A DNA stretch of 64,000 nucleotides, taken from contig NZ_WHPF01000005.1 of assembly GCF_013106755.1 (NCBI RefSeq), positions 62,001-126,000 of the forward strand, read 5' to 3'. This document shows positions 61,327 through 64,000 of this stretch, in pieces. The stretch's first letter is position 1, and each line of letters begins with the position of its first letter. The translations under genes and the position numbers were made by a program. The DNA comes from Limnovirga soli (GTDB lineage Bacteria; Bacteroidota; Bacteroidia; Chitinophagales; Chitinophagaceae). The notes beneath the pieces were generated by a model that was given only the letters and a program-made list of their open reading frames with translations, did no database searches and was not told the DNA's origin.

Positions 61327-61859
61327 TGAAATACACAGTTTTTTTATTGTTTGCAGGGGTTGCTTTCATTTTATACCCTTTAACCACCCAGGCACAGCAA
61401 AAATTATACGAGGTGAGTACGGATAAAGAAAATGGCGCCAAAGTATTAAAAGGTATAGTTACCCGTGCAGATATTGAAAAAGACACCAGTTTTAGCTGGT
61501 TTAAACAAAACTATGCATTAGGCAGTGCCAATGCGGCAGCAATTGAAAGCTGCACCAAACAGGCAGGTAAATTTACCGCCGTGGTTTTTTTTGGTACCTG
61601 GTGCGAAGACTCACATAACCTGTTACCTGTTTTTTGCAGATTAATGGATAAAGCTGGTATACCCGAAAAAGATTGTATGCTTGTTGGTACAGACCGGGAG
61701 AAAACCACCTTACAAAATTTGCATATAACCTATTCCGTTACCAATGTGCCCACTTTTATTATTTTACACAATGGAAAAGAAATAGGCCGCATTGTAGAAT
61801 ATGGGAAATATGGCGTAATTGACAAGGAAATTGGGGAAATTGTAGCGGCTATACCTTAA
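61326..61859 (+). CDS. Exported thioredoxin-like protein with CxxS site
   Basis: A 177-residue protein with a signal peptide (MKYTVFLLFAGVAFILYPLT TQAQ). The thioredoxin fold is seen in AVVFFGTWCEDSHNLLPVFC (active site C-E-D-S) and VPTFIILHNGKEIGRIVEYG (cis-Pro loop). The second redox cysteine is replaced by Ser, so a classical disulfide cycle is not possible; mixed-disulfide isomerase or substrate trapping is plausible. It is translationally coupled to the MerR gene. Confidence 0.83.
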   Translation: MKYTVFLLFAGVAFILYPLTTQAQQKLYEVSTDKENGAKVLKGIVTRADIEKDTSFSWFKQNYALGSANAAAIESCTKQAGKFTAVVFFGTWCEDSHNLLPVFCRLMDKAGIPEKDCMLVGTDREKTTLQNLHITYSVTNVPTFIILHNGKEIGRIVEYGKYGVIDKEIGEIVAAIP

Positions 61860-61994
61860 TACAATTTGCAAAACCTAGATCTACAACTTGCTGAAAAGGT
61901 TTACCAAAAGGCCATGAAATACCAAAAACCCCCTTTTTAGCATATTATTGAGATGTAAGCCTCCACTCAAAAATTTTTTGTACAAAACCTTTGT

Positions 61995-62002
61995 TACATT
62001 TG
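61995..62002 (+). promoter_or_regulatory. -7 box TACATTTG of the DUF4290 gene
   Basis: An exact TAnnTTTG match ending 14 nt before the ATG at 62017 (or 5 nt before the in-frame ATG at 62008). A TTTG lies 14 nt upstream of it. Confidence 0.5.
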
Positions 62003-62016
62003 CTTATATGATAGAT

Positions 62017-62793
62017 ATGAATATGGAGTATAATACCACCAGAAATCATCTTGTAATGCGTGAATATGGAAGACATATTCAAAAAATGGTTGATCATGTT
62101 TTAACCATTGAAGATCCGGTTAGGCGGCAGCAGCAGGCACATGTGGCGATTGAACTAATGGGTTTTTTAAACCCCCACCTCAGGAATGTAGAAGATTTCA
62201 GACATAAATTATGGGATCATTTATTTTATATAAGCGACTTTAAATTAAAAGTTGAAAGCCCATATCCAATTCCGGAAAAAGCAACTTATAAATCAAAACC
62301 AGCCCCGCTTGCTTACCCAAGAAGAAACCCTAAGTTTAATCACCTGGGTAAAAATCTGGAACTGGTAATTGAAAAAGGTATGCGGGAAGAAGATCCTGAA
62401 AAAAGAAATGGTTTTGCCAATGCCATAGCCTATTACATGAAACTGGCATACAGCAACTGGCATAAAGAATTGGTGCATGATGACGCCATTCGTGGTGAGT
62501 TGAACCGTATAACCGGTGGCGCATTAGAGTTTAGCAATACACCTTATATTAAACACCGTAACCCAGGTTTTGAAAGGGATGATTTTAGAACCAATAATGG
62601 TGGCTCTGGTGCAAGGCGTCAAAATTTCTCAAATAGAAGCCCACGGGATAACAGGGATAGAGATGCACGTGGCGGAAGAGACAATAATGGCCGCAATAAT
62701 AATAACGGACGTAGCAACAATAATAATAACCGCGATAACAGAAATGGCGGCAATGCTTCCGGTAGAAATCCAAATTTCAAGAAAAGATTCTAA
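62017..62793 (+). CDS. DUF4290 protein with Asn/Arg/Gly-rich tail
   Basis: A 258-residue protein. I choose the ATG at 62017 (MNMEYNTTRNHLVMREYGRH) because family members start with the MEYNT segment and because of the promoter box; ATGs at 62008 and 62023 are possible. The DUF4290 domain (residues 1-180) includes QAHVAIELMGFLNPHLRN and FANAIAYYMKLAYSNWHKEL. From about residue 191 the tail is disordered and very rich in N, R, G and D (RDNNGRNNNNGRSN type), like RNA-binding RGG regions. Function unknown. A strong terminator follows. Confidence 0.87.
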   Translation: MNMEYNTTRNHLVMREYGRHIQKMVDHVLTIEDPVRRQQQAHVAIELMGFLNPHLRNVEDFRHKLWDHLFYISDFKLKVESPYPIPEKATYKSKPAPLAYPRRNPKFNHLGKNLELVIEKGMREEDPEKRNGFANAIAYYMKLAYSNWHKELVHDDAIRGELNRITGGALEFSNTPYIKHRNPGFERDDFRTNNGGSGARRQNFSNRSPRDNRDRDARGGRDNNGRNNNNGRSNNNNNRDNRNGGNASGRNPNFKKRF

Positions 62794-62818
62794 TCTTTCT
62801 TAACAGACATATTTTTAT

Positions 62819-62848
62819 AAAAAATGGGCGGTTTACCGCCCATTTTTT
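62819..62848. terminator. Bidirectional rho-independent terminator
   Basis: AAAAAATGGGCGG (62819-62831) and CCGCCCATTTTTT (62836-62848) form a 13-bp stem with a 4-nt loop between the convergent DUF4290 and PepSY-like genes. Confidence 0.92.
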
Positions 62849-62866
62849 ATAATTCACTCGCCAAAA

Positions 62867-63343
62867 TTAAGGCCTGTAGACCGAAACATCCCCATCAAAG
62901 CTGATATTCAAAACTTCCTTTTTATTGTCTTTTGTAACGGTTACATAATAAGTAACCCCATTTTCTTCGCTATTGTATTCAATGGCTTCTGCTATAGTAT
63001 ACTCAGCATATTTCTTTTGTATTGTTTGCTGTGCTTTTATAGGCAAAGTTTCTTTACCAATAATGCGTGAAATAGCAATTGTTTCGCCTTTTTCATTATA
63101 AAAAACCTCCATTTGCTGACCGTTCCAGCTAAAAGATGCTTTTGTATAATTATCGGTAACCTTCCATTTAATATTTTCTGCTGTACTAAAATTCTTTTTT
63201 AATGAGGTGGCTGCATGACTTTTATTTTCGTCCGATGCAAATGCGCTAGTTGCAAGTAAGCCAACTGCTAAAAAAATGGGTAATACTTTTTTGCTTAAAA
63301 ATGCCCTTCCGGCTTTTGACGGTGAAAAAATGTTCTTTTTCAT
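62867..63343 (-). CDS. Exported PepSY-like/BLIP-fold protein
   Basis: A 158-residue protein with a long signal region (KVLPIFLAVGLLATSAFAS after a basic lead). The rest matches the small PepSY-like, beta-lactamase-inhibitor-fold proteins of Bacteroidota: LKKNFSTAENIKWKVTDNYT KASFSWNGQQMEVFYN and YTIAEAIEYNSEENGVTYYV. A single such repeat is present. Role unknown; periplasmic. The first 20 residues are unusually basic. Convergent with the DUF4290 gene. Confidence 0.72.
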   Translation of the reverse strand: MKKNIFSPSKAGRAFLSKKVLPIFLAVGLLATSAFASDENKSHAATSLKKNFSTAENIKWKVTDNYTKASFSWNGQQMEVFYNEKGETIAISRIIGKETLPIKAQQTIQKKYAEYTIAEAIEYNSEENGVTYYVTVTKDNKKEVLNISFDGDVSVYRP

Positions 63344-63678
63344 AAATTAATTGTTGTGTTGTGTTTTATTTGTGTTGACAAGTCAAAAGTATACTCAGTT
63401 CGTTTCCGACCGGATGAAATATGACAAATATGAAAAATTTCGTACATTAAAGACATGAGCGGCAGAAAAAGTAGAATTTTTTAATGGGGCAATTTGCCAA
63501 AACCCTCATCCACATTGCATTACACTCTATTTCATAAGAAAATATTAAAACATGTAAAAGCAGGGTTAATTTATTTGTAACAATGAAAAGTGGTAAGCTT
63601 GTATAGCTTATTAAGTTATAGGCAGCTGCTATTATTCATTTCTGCATTGCTTTTATTATATGTGTTCTAAATTGTGCC
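63344..63678. other. 335-base gap without a gene
   Basis: AT-rich divergent gap. I see no repeat copy and no open frame of note. AAGCTTGTATAGCTT at 63596-63610 is a small imperfect inverted repeat. Confidence 0.4.
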
Positions 63679-64000
63679 ATGAATTATTTGGCACATGCAT
63701 ACCTGTCGTTTGGTAACCAGGATATACTAACAGGCAATATGATTAGCGATTTTGTAAAAGGGAAAACCAAATTCGATTATCCCCTTACAATACAAAAAGG
63801 TATTTATTTACACCGCCAGATTGATAGTTTTACCGATAGCCATATACTAACCAAACAAGCAGCCAACATTTTCAAACCTTTTGCCGGGCCCTATGCCGCC
63901 GTATTTGTAGATATTGTATACGATCATTTTCTTGCCAGGGATGAAAAACAGTTCCCCCAGGAAAAAGACCTAAACGCTTTTGCGCAACAAACCTACACAC
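63679..64000 (+). CDS. acpH: Acyl carrier protein phosphodiesterase, N-terminal part
   Basis: 107 codons are visible before the window ends. The product begins MNYLAHAYLSFGNQDILTGN MISDFVKGK, the characteristic N-terminus of AcpH-family proteins, with LHRQIDSFTDSHILTKQAAN (metal-binding His/Asp) and FVDIVYDHFLARD. The family removes the phosphopantetheine arm from acyl carrier protein. The ATG at 63679 fits the family start. The 3' end lies outside the window. Confidence 0.85.
   Translation, partial: MNYLAHAYLSFGNQDILTGNMISDFVKGKTKFDYPLTIQKGIYLHRQIDSFTDSHILTKQAANIFKPFAGPYAAVFVDIVYDHFLARDEKQFPQEKDLNAFAQQTYT

Overview
The window looks like an ordinary housekeeping stretch of a Bacteroidota chromosome, probably of the Chitinophagales/Chitinophagaceae type. 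Evidence: about 40% GC, no Shine-Dalgarno signals, promoter -7 boxes of the form TAnnTTTG (clearest upstream of both tRNA genes), and families typical of the phylum (DUF4290, DUF5777, paired DUF4369/TlpA thioredoxins, the long PurM). The genus assignment is inference. I see no phage, transposase, CRISPR array, rRNA or plasmid gene.

Layout. 1-3895 (- strand): a periplasmic cluster of two YceI-like proteins, a DUF5777 outer-membrane-type protein, two haem c lipoproteins and an OB-fold protein. 4000-10629: recR, a free-methionine-sulfoxide reductase, a DUF3179 protein, phospholipid synthesis genes psd and cdsA, and a CPBP protease. 10711-21232 (mostly +): dusB, a DsbA/FrnE thioredoxin, recQ, a cell-wall amidase, an SdpR/SdpI repressor-immunity pair with a perfect operator palindrome, gatB and a TlpA-type lipoprotein. 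21379-31957: tRNA-Leu(GAG), a histidine kinase, a coiled-coil protein, a PolB-like exonuclease, rpoN, purM, ribF, holA and a dienelactone hydrolase. 32245-40885: pyrG, a PfkB kinase, an M13 peptidase lipoprotein, a TPR protein, DUF1015 and serC. 41214-46706: SDR, fumarylacetoacetate-hydrolase-family and flavin-reductase genes, an unknown gene, an alpha/beta hydrolase lipoprotein and a lipocalin-like lipoprotein. 47820-57376: a run rich in exported proteins (Tat-exported phospholipase C, fasciclin, beta-helix protein plus dihaem cytochrome, class II cyclic-nucleotide phosphodiesterase, GH30 glycosidase), with a MOSC protein among them. 57530-64000: Dabb protein, TPR membrane protein, tRNA-Arg(CCT), comB, apaG, a MerR regulator with a thioredoxin, DUF4290, a PepSY-like protein and the start of an ACP phosphodiesterase.

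The most unusual signal lies between the genes. About 30 copies of a short modular repeat with core TTGCGTCGCA / TGCGACGCAA (or related variants) occupy most of the longer intergenic gaps and never enter a convincing coding sequence. The copies are oriented so that their CCGGC-bearing end faces the nearest gene boundary. Where two copies share a gap they face each other, giving long imperfect palindromes. A second, GC-rich two-module repeat occurs twice. Separately, several TAnnTTTG boxes end only 4-9 nt before the start codon, which suggests leaderless mRNAs.
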